Notes: generated from the sequence alone by a model not told the origin. Counted from the stretch's first letter, positions 39,935-48,687 are shown. The stretch is DNA of 64,000 nucleotides from Pseudoalteromonas sp. EB27 (GCF_001974875.1 NZ_MTQD01000005.1:186001-250000), one strand, 5' to 3'. Translations and numbers: made by a program.

Positions 39935-40231
39935 ATGACATTATCAAACAAACAAAAGCAGTTTTTAAAAGGTCAGGCACATAGCCTTAAGCCTGTAGTT
40001 TTACTAGGTTCTAACGGTTTAACCGAAGGCGTAGTAGTAGAAATTCAAAGTGCATTAGAAATTCACGAATTAATCAAAGTTAAAGTTCCAACTGACGATC
40101 GTGAAACAAAAGCACTAATTTTTGAAGCAATCGTACGTGAAACTGGTGCGACTAAGCTACAAACGATAGGTCACACTATTGTGCTTTATCGTCAAAGCGT
40201 TGAGAAAAAAATACATTTACCTCGTAACTAA
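39935..40231 (+). CDS. yhbY: YhbY-type ribosome assembly RNA-binding protein
   Basis: A 98-residue CRS1/YhbY (CRM) domain protein associated with pre-50S particles. It shows LSNKQKQFLKGQAHSLKPVV and the GxxG-like LGSNGLTEGVVVEI, then LIKVKVP and TIGHTIVLYRQS. It diverges from rlmE with an 88-base gap, matching E. coli order. Confidence 0.95.
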   Translation: MTLSNKQKQFLKGQAHSLKPVVLLGSNGLTEGVVVEIQSALEIHELIKVKVPTDDRETKALIFEAIVRETGATKLQTIGHTIVLYRQSVEKKIHLPRN

Positions 40232-40266
40232 TTATTCCTGTTAAAGGATTTAGTGCGTTTAAATTG

Positions 40267-40293
40267 AAAAAACCAGCTTAATGCTGGTTTTTT
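40267..40293. terminator. Bidirectional terminator after yhbY
   Basis: Stem AAAAAACCAGC / GCTGGTTTTTT around TTAAT, with T-runs on both strands, between yhbY and the convergent histidine phosphatase gene. Confidence 0.92.
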
Positions 40294-40311
40294 ATTATTT
40301 AACGTTTTAAA

Positions 40312-40812
40312 TCAAAAGCTCATTTTATGATGGGTTAAATCATATTCGCTACCATTACTCCTCGGCTTCTTATTCAATATAAAGTACTGAGTAAATTGTG
40401 TTTCACTCATTGCTGACACTTTTTCATTCGAAAGCAGCTCGGCTAGTCGCGGTGTGGTATTACTGTGCCCTATAACAACAACTACACCTTTTAGTTTTAG
40501 TAACTCTTTTTTTAAATCACTTAGCTCACCTGCGTTATACACATTTACGTCGGTATTAAAATATGTCTGCAAAGGGGCCGCTGTTTGTAACGTGCGTTTA
40601 TAGTTACTGCTGAAAATATGTATATTTTGATACTCTTTGAAAAAAGTAACTAAATTATTTGCACGTGCCTTTCCCAACTCTGAGAGCGCTGGATTTTTGC
40701 CCGTTAACTTTTCGCTATGACGAAACAAATATATTTTATCCGGTGCCGCAAGCGCCAAACTACTATTAGATAATACGACTAAACAAGTGATTACTAATAT
40801 TATTTTATTCAT
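40312..40812 (-). CDS. Secreted histidine phosphatase family protein
   Basis: A 166-residue protein with a signal peptide (MNKIILVITCLVVLSNSSLALA) followed by a histidine phosphatase fold: LFRHSEK with the RH pair at residues 31-32, a second arginine in SSNYKRTLQTA, and the later histidine in VVIGHSN. It is shorter than most members, close to SixA size. It overlaps the upstream serine hydrolase gene by four bases, so the two are coupled. The substrate is unknown; location should be periplasmic. Confidence 0.82.
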   Translation of the reverse strand: MNKIILVITCLVVLSNSSLALAAPDKIYLFRHSEKLTGKNPALSELGKARANNLVTFFKEYQNIHIFSSNYKRTLQTAAPLQTYFNTDVNVYNAGELSDLKKELLKLKGVVVVIGHSNTTPRLAELLSNEKVSAMSETQFTQYFILNKKPRSNGSEYDLTHHKMSF

Positions 40813-41963
40813 ATTTTTTTACCCCGTTTGTACTCTAATAGCCTGTCGATAAATTCAGTCGTTAGTTCATTAATTACGCCGGTTTCAGCGTTAACTATTA
40901 AGCTAAAACCAATATTTAAATGAGGAAATACAACCAAATCACTTCTATACCCTTGCACCCAGCCACTATGATAATAAAGCGTTTCATCAGCATAGTTATA
41001 AACGCGCCAACCTAGCCCGTAATAAGCTTCGTTAAGGTGTTTTTTCCACACCCTACGATACATTTCTTTTTTTGTATTCGTATAAGGGCGTGTTTGTTTT
41101 GCGAGAATATCCAATGACAAAACATCAGGATATTGGCCCAACTGCGCTTTTAGCCAAATAGCCATATCACTTGCGCTCGCATTTACACCGGCTGCCGGGC
41201 TCACTTTATAGTAATTTTTTTTAAGCTTAGCGCTATACCAACGTTTTTTACCACGCACGTGTGGTAGCGCGTAATTTTTGTCATTTGTCATTGATTCAAA
41301 GCCTAAGCTCGCATCACTCATTTTCAATGGCTCAAAAATAGCTTCTTTTAACCACTGTTTGTAACTTGTATCGGTGCTTTGTAATATCACATCACCTATA
41401 AGGCTAAACATAACGTTTTGATAGCCATAACATTCACCAGGTTTACAAATTGGTTTGACACTAAGTAGCTTTTCAACAATACCGGGGTAATCCATACGAG
41501 ATTCAATTAAATTATCGTATGCATTAGGAACTAACCCGCTTGAATGACTTAAAAGATGAAACACCTTTAAATCATTTTCATATACAGTTCCTTTAAAATC
41601 AGGTATGTAATCACTAACAGGCTTATCTAACTCCAGTAGGCCGTTAGCAGCCAATTTAGCTGATAACGAGCCTGCAAATGTCTTAGAAACAGACGCAAGT
41701 CTAAAGCGGGTATGCTTATTAACTTTTTGTCCATTTCGTGTTTTAGTTACGCCCATAGTGTGGATGTAGTCTGAGTTGTTAATATTTACAATCGAAAGCG
41801 CTGCACCAGGTATACCTTTACTTTTTAATTTTTTTTGTGCGTAACGGCCGTACTTTTTTACAAATGCATCCCAATCAGGATCCGCTTTTGCTGCAAAACC
41901 CACAGAGCTAAACAACAAACACAAAGCAGGTAAGCTATACATTAAGGAGTTGAGATACTTCAT
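40809..41963 (-). CDS. Secreted class C beta-lactamase-fold serine hydrolase
   Basis: About 384 residues with a signal peptide (to about residue 24), and the three class C motifs: SVSK (Ser91, Lys94), YQN in GECYGYQNVMF, and HSG in LYYHSGWVQGYRSDLV replacing KTG. Such proteins are usually esterases or peptidases acting on D-amino acid or ester substrates rather than resistance enzymes. The ATG at 41963 is chosen because the signal peptide begins there; an upstream GTG is in frame. First gene of a two-gene operon with the phosphatase. Confidence 0.85.
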   Translation of the reverse strand: MKYLNSLMYSLPALCLLFSSVGFAAKADPDWDAFVKKYGRYAQKKLKSKGIPGAALSIVNINNSDYIHTMGVTKTRNGQKVNKHTRFRLASVSKTFAGSLSAKLAANGLLELDKPVSDYIPDFKGTVYENDLKVFHLLSHSSGLVPNAYDNLIESRMDYPGIVEKLLSVKPICKPGECYGYQNVMFSLIGDVILQSTDTSYKQWLKEAIFEPLKMSDASLGFESMTNDKNYALPHVRGKKRWYSAKLKKNYYKVSPAAGVNASASDMAIWLKAQLGQYPDVLSLDILAKQTRPYTNTKKEMYRRVWKKHLNEAYYGLGWRVYNYADETLYYHSGWVQGYRSDLVVFPHLNIGFSLIVNAETGVINELTTEFIDRLLEYKRGKKI

Positions 41964-42075
41964 TTTTATAAATTTTATCTTTTTAACCACATCTGCGCAG
42001 ATAATATCATGAAGTTTTGTTTAGACTAACGTACAATACGACGATTATTTGGTTTTTAGCGGGTGTTTAGTACTT

Positions 42076-42879
42076 ATGCGTTTTTTAGTTGTGTCACTTT
42101 TTATATTATTATCAACTGGTTGTGCTATTACAAAGCAGCCCGCCGAGCCATTGGCTATGCCGTTAAAGCCAACATTAAAAAGTCAGACCTATCAGCTTGA
42201 GTACACTACAGAGCACTCATCTCCAAAAGTTAAATCTGTGCAATTACCTGCACATAAAGTAGTTAGAAATCAGACAGTAAAAATCATTACCGATAAAGCG
42301 AGCGTGACCGATAAACTTCTATCGCAAATTAGCCAAGCACTGAATGATAAACAACTAAAAGTGACAACTAAAAATAACAGCGACTATACACTGACAATTC
42401 AGCAACTAGATTTAACTTTTACAGACGATACCAAGTACGCAATAAAGCAACCAGAGAATCCTTTTACTTTATATTCAAATGTTGCACAACAATATCCAAC
42501 CCAGCAGTGCGCAGCTATGTTCGCACAAGTTAGTATGCGTCTTACGCACAAGTCATCGGGTGATGTTGTTTGGTTTGCTAAATCATCTATCGACAGTGCA
42601 AGTTTTCATCGCGAGCCGCTAATTTACAATTTTACCGAAGAGCAAAAAATAACTAATGAGCTTGAGGTTGTCGCTTTTGTTCATCAACAAAACACTGATG
42701 AAGCTCGCATTGAAAGACTTGGGAAAGACATTCAAATCCCTCAGTACAAAACGTTGTCAAAACTATCTAGTCTTACCAAACTTAGCGGTCCATGTAACAG
42801 AACAGAAGTAAGTGCATTAACACCTATGATGCAGTTTTACTTGAGCAGTATATTAATCGATAAAATTAAAGTTCAGTAA
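42076..42879 (+). CDS. Predicted outer-membrane lipoprotein, family not recognised
   Basis: A 267-residue protein with a lipoprotein signal peptide: MRFLVVSLFILLSTGC, so Cys16 would be lipidated. The rest is soluble, with repeated Lys/Thr-rich beta-like stretches (VTDKLLSQISQALNDKQLKVTTKNNSDYTLTI, partly resembling a periplasmic substrate-handling fold) and two later cysteines. No family was recognised. It starts at ATG 42076; a TTG further upstream is open but lies outside the signal peptide. A 362-bp repeat element begins one base after its stop. Confidence 0.75.
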   Translation: MRFLVVSLFILLSTGCAITKQPAEPLAMPLKPTLKSQTYQLEYTTEHSSPKVKSVQLPAHKVVRNQTVKIITDKASVTDKLLSQISQALNDKQLKVTTKNNSDYTLTIQQLDLTFTDDTKYAIKQPENPFTLYSNVAQQYPTQQCAAMFAQVSMRLTHKSSGDVVWFAKSSIDSASFHREPLIYNFTEEQKITNELEVVAFVHQQNTDEARIERLGKDIQIPQYKTLSKLSSLTKLSGPCNRTEVSALTPMMQFYLSSILIDKIKVQ

Positions 42880-42880
42880 A

Positions 42881-43242
42881 TTAGGGTCTGTTGATCTTTA
42901 CGGATTAAAATTTGTTCAAACTAGGGGCTATTTAATCGCGGCGCGAGATTTGTAACCTAGTAGGCTCGATAACTGCTCCTGCGTTATTCTACTGGCTTAC
43001 ATCCATGTAAGAATAAGTAAAACGAGCAAAGCTTCCGCGTCCTGCTCACGCCCCTTACCTACGTCCATGTAGGCAACAAAGAGTAAATAGCCCCTAGGAA
43101 GAACCCTTTGGGCAGCGCCTGTTTGGTATTAATGCTACGTTATCGCCTATTTATGGGGAATAACCACACTGTATAGGCTCTGCCTTGCCTAAATACCAAA
43201 CAGACTGCTGCAAATTTAACCTTGAAAGATCAACAGACCTAA
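42881..43242. mobile_element. Putative MITE-like element with terminal inverted repeats
   Basis: The left end TTAGGGTCTGTTGATCTTT is repeated inverted at the right end (43224-43242, TTAGG-TCTGTTGATCTTT on the minus strand), and the similarity extends imperfectly to about 35 bases. Inside lie two further inverted pairs: CTAGGGGCTATTTA (42921-42934) with its complement at 43084-43097, and CTGTTTGGTATT (43119-43130) with its complement at 43192-43203. Small hairpins CTTACAT-CC-ATGTAAG (42996-43011) and CCTACGT-CC-ATGTAGG (43058-43073) sit within the first arm. No open frame of note. It fills the gap between the lipoprotein and mipA genes. No target duplication was obvious. Confidence 0.7.
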
Positions 43243-43249
43243 CACTTAC

Positions 43250-43263
43250 TACATTTTTTTACA
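43250..43263 (+). promoter_or_regulatory. RstA-box-like site upstream of the first MipA module
   Basis: TACATTTTTTTACA matches the E. coli RstA box TACATNTNGTTACA at 11 of 12 fixed positions. A -10-like TATACT follows at 43286-43291, and the site ends where the -35 would begin, the usual place for an OmpR-type activator. It lies just outside the inverted-repeat element. Confidence 0.5.
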
Positions 43264-43326
43264 GATTAAAGGAACGAATTAACAATATACTACGGTTAAT
43301 AACAAATAATAATTAGGCCCTAAGGG

Positions 43327-44184
43327 ATGAGAAACGCTTTGCTTAACCATACTTTACTGAGCATAACACTGCTTTTTTGCTGCATTTTTAGCACATCGAG
43401 TATGGCAAGTAACCGCTATTATGCAGATAATACGTTAGAGCCAACCCAAGGCTTTGCGTGGGATTGGAGTGCTGGCGCGGGCTTTTATATTGAAGATTCT
43501 TACCTTGTCGGCATTGAGTCTTACGACAAAGGCGTTGAGCTCGATTTAAGTCTTGCTGTTTCCTACGATAAATTTTACCTTGATTTCGATCACAATCAGC
43601 TCAGTGGCGGCCTTGTAATAGGCTACAGTCTTATAGATAAATTTGATTGGGGCCTAGATATATTAGGCACAAATACTCAAGCTGGATTTGACGAAAAAGG
43701 CCTAGGGTTTTATAACCACGGTGTTATACAAGAACTCCAAGGTATAAAAAAACGTAATTACGACTTTGACGTCGGCCTTCGACTTTCTCGTCGATTTGAA
43801 AATTCTCAATTCTCTTTTGAATACCTTCATGATGTATCTGGCGCGCACAATGGCTGGGTTATAAACAGCTTTTTTAGTCACATTTTGCCATGGCGAAACT
43901 GGGAGTTTAGATCGGGTGTTGGCTTAAGCGCCTACTCTGCTGACTTTACTAATTATTACTTTGGCATTGATAGCGATGAAGCCACCAACATTCGCCCTAT
44001 TTACAGCAGTAATGCCAGTACCAGTATTATTTTTGAGTTCCATGCTGAGTACCCAATAAGCCAAGATTGGGTGTTTTTATCCGGCTGGCTTACCACATGG
44101 TTTTCAAAAGAAATTGACGACAGCCCAATTATTTCCCAAGGATATCAACATAAAGCCAAGGTAGGCCTACGTTATGTATTTTAG
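43327..44184 (+). CDS. MipA/OmpV family outer-membrane protein, module A
   Basis: A 285-residue beta-barrel protein with a signal peptide (to about residue 27) and the family's typical end: NYYFGIDSDEA, then IRPIYSSNAS, DSPIISQGYQHKAKVGLRYVF with terminal phenylalanine. MipA in E. coli scaffolds MltA and PBP1B; OmpV-type proteins are linked to osmotic and antimicrobial response. The DUF3019 gene starts within its last codons (11-base overlap), followed by a response regulator and a kinase. A diverged copy of the whole set lies at 52011-55248. Confidence 0.85.
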   Translation: MRNALLNHTLLSITLLFCCIFSTSSMASNRYYADNTLEPTQGFAWDWSAGAGFYIEDSYLVGIESYDKGVELDLSLAVSYDKFYLDFDHNQLSGGLVIGYSLIDKFDWGLDILGTNTQAGFDEKGLGFYNHGVIQELQGIKKRNYDFDVGLRLSRRFENSQFSFEYLHDVSGAHNGWVINSFFSHILPWRNWEFRSGVGLSAYSADFTNYYFGIDSDEATNIRPIYSSNASTSIIFEFHAEYPISQDWVFLSGWLTTWFSKEIDDSPIISQGYQHKAKVGLRYVF

Positions 44185-44557
44185 ATGGATCTGTGTATTA
44201 CTGATCTTCCCCAGTACTTTTACTGTTAAAGCTCAGGAACCTCCTGAAGCACTCATAGCACTACCCGACACGTGCGTTGCACTTCGCGAAGGGCGAAATT
44301 GCTATGCTGACGTTACGCTAACGTGGGAGCAACCTATCATTGGTAATTACTGCCTACGTGACGCCACCTCAAAGTACATAATGCAATGTTGGCTCAAGCA
44401 ACAGAGCGGTACTTTTAATTATGCATTTGATTCACAGCAAAGTATTTCATTTGAACTATTCGACAGCAATACATCTAAAATAATTAGTGTTGCCGAAGTA
44501 AAGCTTCAATGGGTATATCAAAACAGGCAAAAAAAGCGCCGCTGGCGACTATTTTAA
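44174..44557 (+). CDS. DUF3019 family small periplasmic protein, module A
   Basis: A 127-residue protein with signal peptide MYFRWICVLLIFPSTFTVKA and four cysteines at 34, 43, 60 and 72, likely two disulfides. The second copy (53991-54371) has cysteines at 32, 41, 58 and 68 and the same blocks: D-C near the start, CL...QCW..Q.SG.FNY, and a very basic aromatic C-terminus (here KKRRWRLF). Function unknown. Always next to mipA and RstAB-like genes in this window, which suggests a sensor-accessory or ligand-binding role; this is inference. Confidence 0.8.
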   Translation: MYFRWICVLLIFPSTFTVKAQEPPEALIALPDTCVALREGRNCYADVTLTWEQPIIGNYCLRDATSKYIMQCWLKQQSGTFNYAFDSQQSISFELFDSNTSKIISVAEVKLQWVYQNRQKKRRWRLF

Positions 44558-44582
44558 TACCAATCGCATTAAGGATATTTTC

Positions 44583-45287
44583 ATGGATAACTACGGCACT
44601 ATTTTACTCGTTGAAGACGATGTATCTCTTGCTCAATGGGTTGCTGAATATTTAACAGAGCAAGGCTACACAACGCATGTTTGTCACAGAGGTGACGAAG
44701 TAATTAGCCAAGTCAAAACATTAAATCCAAATATCGTGCTCCTAGATATTATGCTTCCAGGGCAAGATGGTATAAGCGTATGTAGAGAGCTTCGTAGTTT
44801 TTATAATTCGCCTATCATAATGCTCACTGCACGCGATGAAGAAATGGATGAAGTCATTGGTCTAGAAGTCGGTGCAAGCGACTACATAATGAAACCTGTG
44901 CGTCCTCGTGCATTGCTAGCGCGTATAAAAGCAGCCCTTCGCCAAAAAAATGAGCCAAATACGCCACACGTTAACGAAAGTGTTATTAATGTTGGTGCGC
45001 TTAGTATTGATACCGAATCTAGAAATGTAAAACTTAACGAGCAAGACGTAAATATATCAAGTGCTGAATATTTACTGCTTCACTACCTTGCGAGTAACGC
45101 AGGGCAAGTAGTCTCTCGCGACGCTGTATTTAAAGCAACCAAAGGCAGAGAGTATGATGGGCTTGATAGAAGTGTTGATGTACTTATTTCTGCACTTCGT
45201 AAAAAGTTTAATGATGATCCACAAAACCCTGAAAAAATTAAAACCATTTGGGGCCGTGGATATTTACTTGTTTCTACTGCGTGGTAA
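44583..45287 (+). CDS. RstA-like OmpR-family response regulator, module A
   Basis: A 234-residue regulator with a receiver domain (acidic pocket VEDD, phospho-acceptor Asp55 in VLLDIMLPGQDG, Lys in YIMKPVRP) and an OmpR winged helix (about 130-234). The stretch YDGLDRSVDVLISALRKKF and the end GYLLVSTAW resemble E. coli RstA (YDGLDRSVDVAISRLRKK, YLFAPHAW). AAGGA lies seven bases before the ATG. It is 25 bases after the DUF3019 gene and 19 before its kinase. Confidence 0.93.
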   Translation: MDNYGTILLVEDDVSLAQWVAEYLTEQGYTTHVCHRGDEVISQVKTLNPNIVLLDIMLPGQDGISVCRELRSFYNSPIIMLTARDEEMDEVIGLEVGASDYIMKPVRPRALLARIKAALRQKNEPNTPHVNESVINVGALSIDTESRNVKLNEQDVNISSAEYLLLHYLASNAGQVVSRDAVFKATKGREYDGLDRSVDVLISALRKKFNDDPQNPEKIKTIWGRGYLLVSTAW

Positions 45288-45306
45288 TAAAGTGATGAAT
45301 AAATAA

Positions 45307-46599
45307 ATGAAAAAGTTTTATATATCGCTTCTAGGCAGTGCACTTTTATCTATTGTGGTATTGGGCTGGCTTATTGATGCTTTTAGTCAACAAGCGCATA
45401 CCCCACAGGATGAATTTAGTCAGCAAAGTAAAATGATCATGGGTTTTAGCAAGCAATTAGCTAACATACCCACATCTGAGCGCAGCGATTATGTAAAACA
45501 ACTGGCGCTAGAGTTTGATGTTTTAATTGATTACAAACCTAATGAATCACTTGCTTTACCGCCTTCTTTATTATTACAAATGCATACGCCGGGTGGGCTG
45601 ATTTTAGAAGATCAGCAAGGCTTTTATATGCTTTACAGCAGCGATGTTTTAAATCCTTTTCACTTATCAATGCGTTTAGATAAAATTTTTGATAGCGAGC
45701 AACATAACGACATTATATTAACCTTACTCTTTTACGCAGGCCTATGTGTATTTATGGGCTTTATTATTGCGCCCTTAGCTAAACGATTAACCGTGTTAAA
45801 TGAAGCCGCTAAAAAGTTTGCCTCAGGTAATGTTCAAGCCCGAATAAAAGTATCGCATTTTACTTACATAAAAGACGTAGAGCTTACCTTTAATCGCATG
45901 GCCAGCCAAATAGAGAAGCTTGTCGCCGAAAACAAGCTAATGGCCTCAAGCTTATCTCATGATATACGCACCCCTATCGCGTGCCTGCGATTTGGTTTAG
46001 ATGCGGCATTAGATAGCCATGATGAGCAAAAAATAAAACAGTACTTAACCCGTATGGAAAATGATTTAGACCATATGGAATCGATGCTTAGTAGCTATTT
46101 AGCATTTGCTACTTTAGAGCAAAATGCTAATAAGTTGACCTATTCATCAACAAACATTAAGTCCTACCTTGAAGATATTTTAGTGCAACTTGCACCTAAA
46201 CTTGAAATGCAAATGCTTAGTGTACAGCTCAATAGTACCGATAAAATAATAAATGCAGATCTTCACTGGCTTGCTCGTGCAATTACCAATTTATTAACTA
46301 ATGCCTCTGATTTCGCAAACCAACATATTTACTTAAGTGCGAAGTTACACGAACAACAGCTTATAATAACGGTAGAAGATGACGGCCCTGGCATAGCTCG
46401 AGAAAACTTTAGCAACGTATTTAGTCCATTTTTTAGAGAAGAGGCTCACCGTAACAGAGCTGATAAAAGTTACGGCCTTGGTCTAGCTATTGTTGAAAAA
46501 GTAGCCGACTGGCATCATGGCAGTGTTAAAGTTAGTAAAAGTACCCAGCTAGGTGGTGCGTGTTTTACTCTCACTATTGCACAGCATCACAATTCGTAA
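45307..46599 (+). CDS. RstB-like sensor histidine kinase, module A
   Basis: A 430-residue kinase with membrane segments at about 7-24 and 137-157 around a ~110-residue periplasmic sensor, then HAMP, a HisKA domain with His218 in SSLSHDIRTPIACLRFGL, and an ATPase domain (NLLTNASDFAN, VEDDGPGIARENF, SYGLGLAIVEKV). It should phosphorylate the adjacent regulator. The sensor signal is unknown; it and the module B kinase differ strongly in the sensor region. Confidence 0.93.
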   Translation: MKKFYISLLGSALLSIVVLGWLIDAFSQQAHTPQDEFSQQSKMIMGFSKQLANIPTSERSDYVKQLALEFDVLIDYKPNESLALPPSLLLQMHTPGGLILEDQQGFYMLYSSDVLNPFHLSMRLDKIFDSEQHNDIILTLLFYAGLCVFMGFIIAPLAKRLTVLNEAAKKFASGNVQARIKVSHFTYIKDVELTFNRMASQIEKLVAENKLMASSLSHDIRTPIACLRFGLDAALDSHDEQKIKQYLTRMENDLDHMESMLSSYLAFATLEQNANKLTYSSTNIKSYLEDILVQLAPKLEMQMLSVQLNSTDKIINADLHWLARAITNLLTNASDFANQHIYLSAKLHEQQLIITVEDDGPGIARENFSNVFSPFFREEAHRNRADKSYGLGLAIVEKVADWHHGSVKVSKSTQLGGACFTLTIAQHHNS

Positions 46600-46802
46600 A
46601 GCAATAGTTACAGACTGTAATTAACAATTATTAAACAAAATCAACTCGTTATTTTAAACGACCCGATAACAACAATTAAAATCGATGGTTATAACACGCA
46701 TTTACTTATTAAATTGTGCCAGATCAGCAAATAAGCACTTTTTATTTTTTAACATTTCCAGTAGATTGTCAGCGCCGTCACACAATAGAGAAGTACAATA
46801 AT

Positions 46803-48158
46803 ATGAGCGCAGTTAGAGGCGAGTTTAGCTCTCGCTTTGGTTTTATTATGGCCGCCGCGGGTTCTGCCGTTGGTTTGGGCAATATCTGGGGATTCCCTAC
46901 ACAAACAGCAAGTAATGGCGGTGCTGCATTTTTAGTCGCATATTTAGTGCTTGCGTTCTTTTTAGCCTACCCCGCTTTAATGGCTGAACTTATGATTGGT
47001 CGTCATGGCCAAGCAAACGCGGTTTCATCACTTCAAAAAATATCTAATAAGCCATGGCAAAAACACTTTGCCTTTATTGTTGGTTTTGGCGGTATTTTAT
47101 GTGCTGGCTTTATATTAAGTTTTTACGCCATTGTTGCTGGTTGGATGCTCAGCGCTACAGCTGACCCCATAGCTACTCTTGTTGGTGCCAACACAGCATC
47201 GACATGGCTAAGTGAGCAATCACTTACCCGAAACATAATATTTACTCTCGTCTTTATCGTACTAACTGTCGCTATTATCAGTAGAGGCGTTGAGAATGGT
47301 ATTGAAAAATGGTCGAAACGCTTAATGCCTGCTCTTTTAGGTATTTTATTTGCACTTATTGCATATGTAATGACCCAAGATGGCGCAATGGAAGGTTTAA
47401 AGGCTTACTTAGTTCCCGATTTTTCATCTATTTTTGACGCAAAATTATTAGTGAGTGCGCTAGGACAAGCTTTCTTCTCTTTATCGCTAGGTACTAGCGT
47501 AATGATTATTTATGGCTCGTACATTAGTAAAAAAGAAAACCTTGTTTCTTTAGGTGCCTATGTAACCCTTATTGATGTATTTATAGCTTTTGTAGCGGGT
47601 TTACTGATTATTCCGGCTATGTATGTAGCACAAGCTCAAGGCGTTGAAATATTCTCTGCCACAACGGGAAAACTACTCTCTGAAGATACGTTAGTATTTC
47701 AGGTACTCCCTGCTTTATTTGATGGAATGGGCGAAGTTGGCTTATTTGTGGGCTTTTCATTTTTTGCGTTAATGAGTATTGCCGCTTTAACGTCATCTAT
47801 TTCAATGTTAGAGGCGCCAGTATCATACACTGTAGAACGCTTTGGGATGAAACGCGTTCAGGCAACCTGGTTGATTGGAGCTTTAATTGCTATCGTTAGC
47901 ATTACAATTGTGTGTAACCTTAGCAGCTTATTTGGCTTAGTGATTACTTTAACTACAAAAGTAGCTCAACCTTTGCTTGGCCTTATGTGTTGTATATTTG
48001 TAGGCTGGATTTGGTACAGAGGCTCATTACTTAAAGCAATTAAAGAAGGTAATCCTGAAGTTCATAACACATTATTTTGGAAAGTATGGCCTTGGTATAC
48101 CAAGTTTGTGTGTCCACTTGCTATTGGTATGGTGTTTTTACACTCACTATTAAGCTAA
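46803..48158 (+). CDS. Sodium-dependent transporter of the NSS (SNF) family
   Basis: The ATG at 46803 gives 451 residues starting MSAVRGEFSSRFGFIMAAAGSAVGLGNIWGFP, the sodium- and substrate-binding TM1 of LeuT-like transporters; a longer upstream frame has no family support. Eleven to twelve membrane segments are evident. Family members move amino acids or amines with sodium. The substrate is not deducible. It is monocistronic with a terminator at 48195-48219. Confidence 0.92.
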   Translation: MSAVRGEFSSRFGFIMAAAGSAVGLGNIWGFPTQTASNGGAAFLVAYLVLAFFLAYPALMAELMIGRHGQANAVSSLQKISNKPWQKHFAFIVGFGGILCAGFILSFYAIVAGWMLSATADPIATLVGANTASTWLSEQSLTRNIIFTLVFIVLTVAIISRGVENGIEKWSKRLMPALLGILFALIAYVMTQDGAMEGLKAYLVPDFSSIFDAKLLVSALGQAFFSLSLGTSVMIIYGSYISKKENLVSLGAYVTLIDVFIAFVAGLLIIPAMYVAQAQGVEIFSATTGKLLSEDTLVFQVLPALFDGMGEVGLFVGFSFFALMSIAALTSSISMLEAPVSYTVERFGMKRVQATWLIGALIAIVSITIVCNLSSLFGLVITLTTKVAQPLLGLMCCIFVGWIWYRGSLLKAIKEGNPEVHNTLFWKVWPWYTKFVCPLAIGMVFLHSLLS

Positions 48159-48194
48159 ATAATACCTTAACCTTAAATAGTCTTAAATTAAAAT

Positions 48195-48219
48195 AGCCCA
48201 CATTAGTGGGCTTTTTTTA
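48195..48219. terminator. Terminator between NSS transporter and elaA
   Basis: Stem AGCCCAC / GTGGGCT, loop ATTA, with seven T on the plus strand. On the other strand only TATTTTAA follows, so it mainly serves the transporter gene. Confidence 0.88.
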
Positions 48220-48237
48220 TAGCTGCTTAAATTGGAT

Positions 48238-48687
48238 TTATTTAGAGAGTTTTAAAATCATATCTTGATGAGGGATACCGTCTTCTAGATATTCACTTTT
48301 ATAATCTTCAAAGCCAAAAGAGCGGTAAAAATCAAGCAAGTAAATTTGTGCACCTATATAAATATCTCGCTCAGGCCATTGTGCTTTACAGCAGTCTATA
48401 GCTTCAGTAATAAGTAAAGTAGCATACCCATTGCCACGCGCGCTTTCACTTACTAGCACGCGACCTATTGCGCTGTATTGTGCACTTTTTTCATAGCATC
48501 GCGCGTAAGTTTGTAGTTGCCCGTGACTCAATGTATATAAATGCTGTGTATTTAAAGCAATGTCTACATCATCAAGTTCAGGGTAAGGGCACTCCTGCTC
48601 TACAACAAACACATCAACACGCCCGCGCATAATAGTAAAAAGAGTCTGTGTATCAAGAGCGCCAAACTGCTCACATTTAAACTGCAT
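48238..48687 (-). CDS. elaA: ElaA-like GNAT acetyltransferase
   Basis: A 149-residue GNAT protein. RGRVDVFVVEQECPYPELDDVD, IGRVLVSESARGNGYATLLI (acetyl-CoA loop) and IGAQIYLLDFYRSFGF followed by YLEDGIPHQDM closely follow E. coli ElaA (LRCAVFVVEQNCPY, YEEDGIPH). The substrate is not known. The ATG at 48687 has AGGAT upstream. Confidence 0.92.
   Translation of the reverse strand: MQFKCEQFGALDTQTLFTIMRGRVDVFVVEQECPYPELDDVDIALNTQHLYTLSHGQLQTYARCYEKSAQYSAIGRVLVSESARGNGYATLLITEAIDCCKAQWPERDIYIGAQIYLLDFYRSFGFEDYKSEYLEDGIPHQDMILKLSK

Noticed and set aside
40809..41963. Resistance-type AmpC beta-lactamase
   Set aside because: The KTG motif is replaced by HSG and the neighbour is a phosphatase, so a general serine hydrolase is the safer call.
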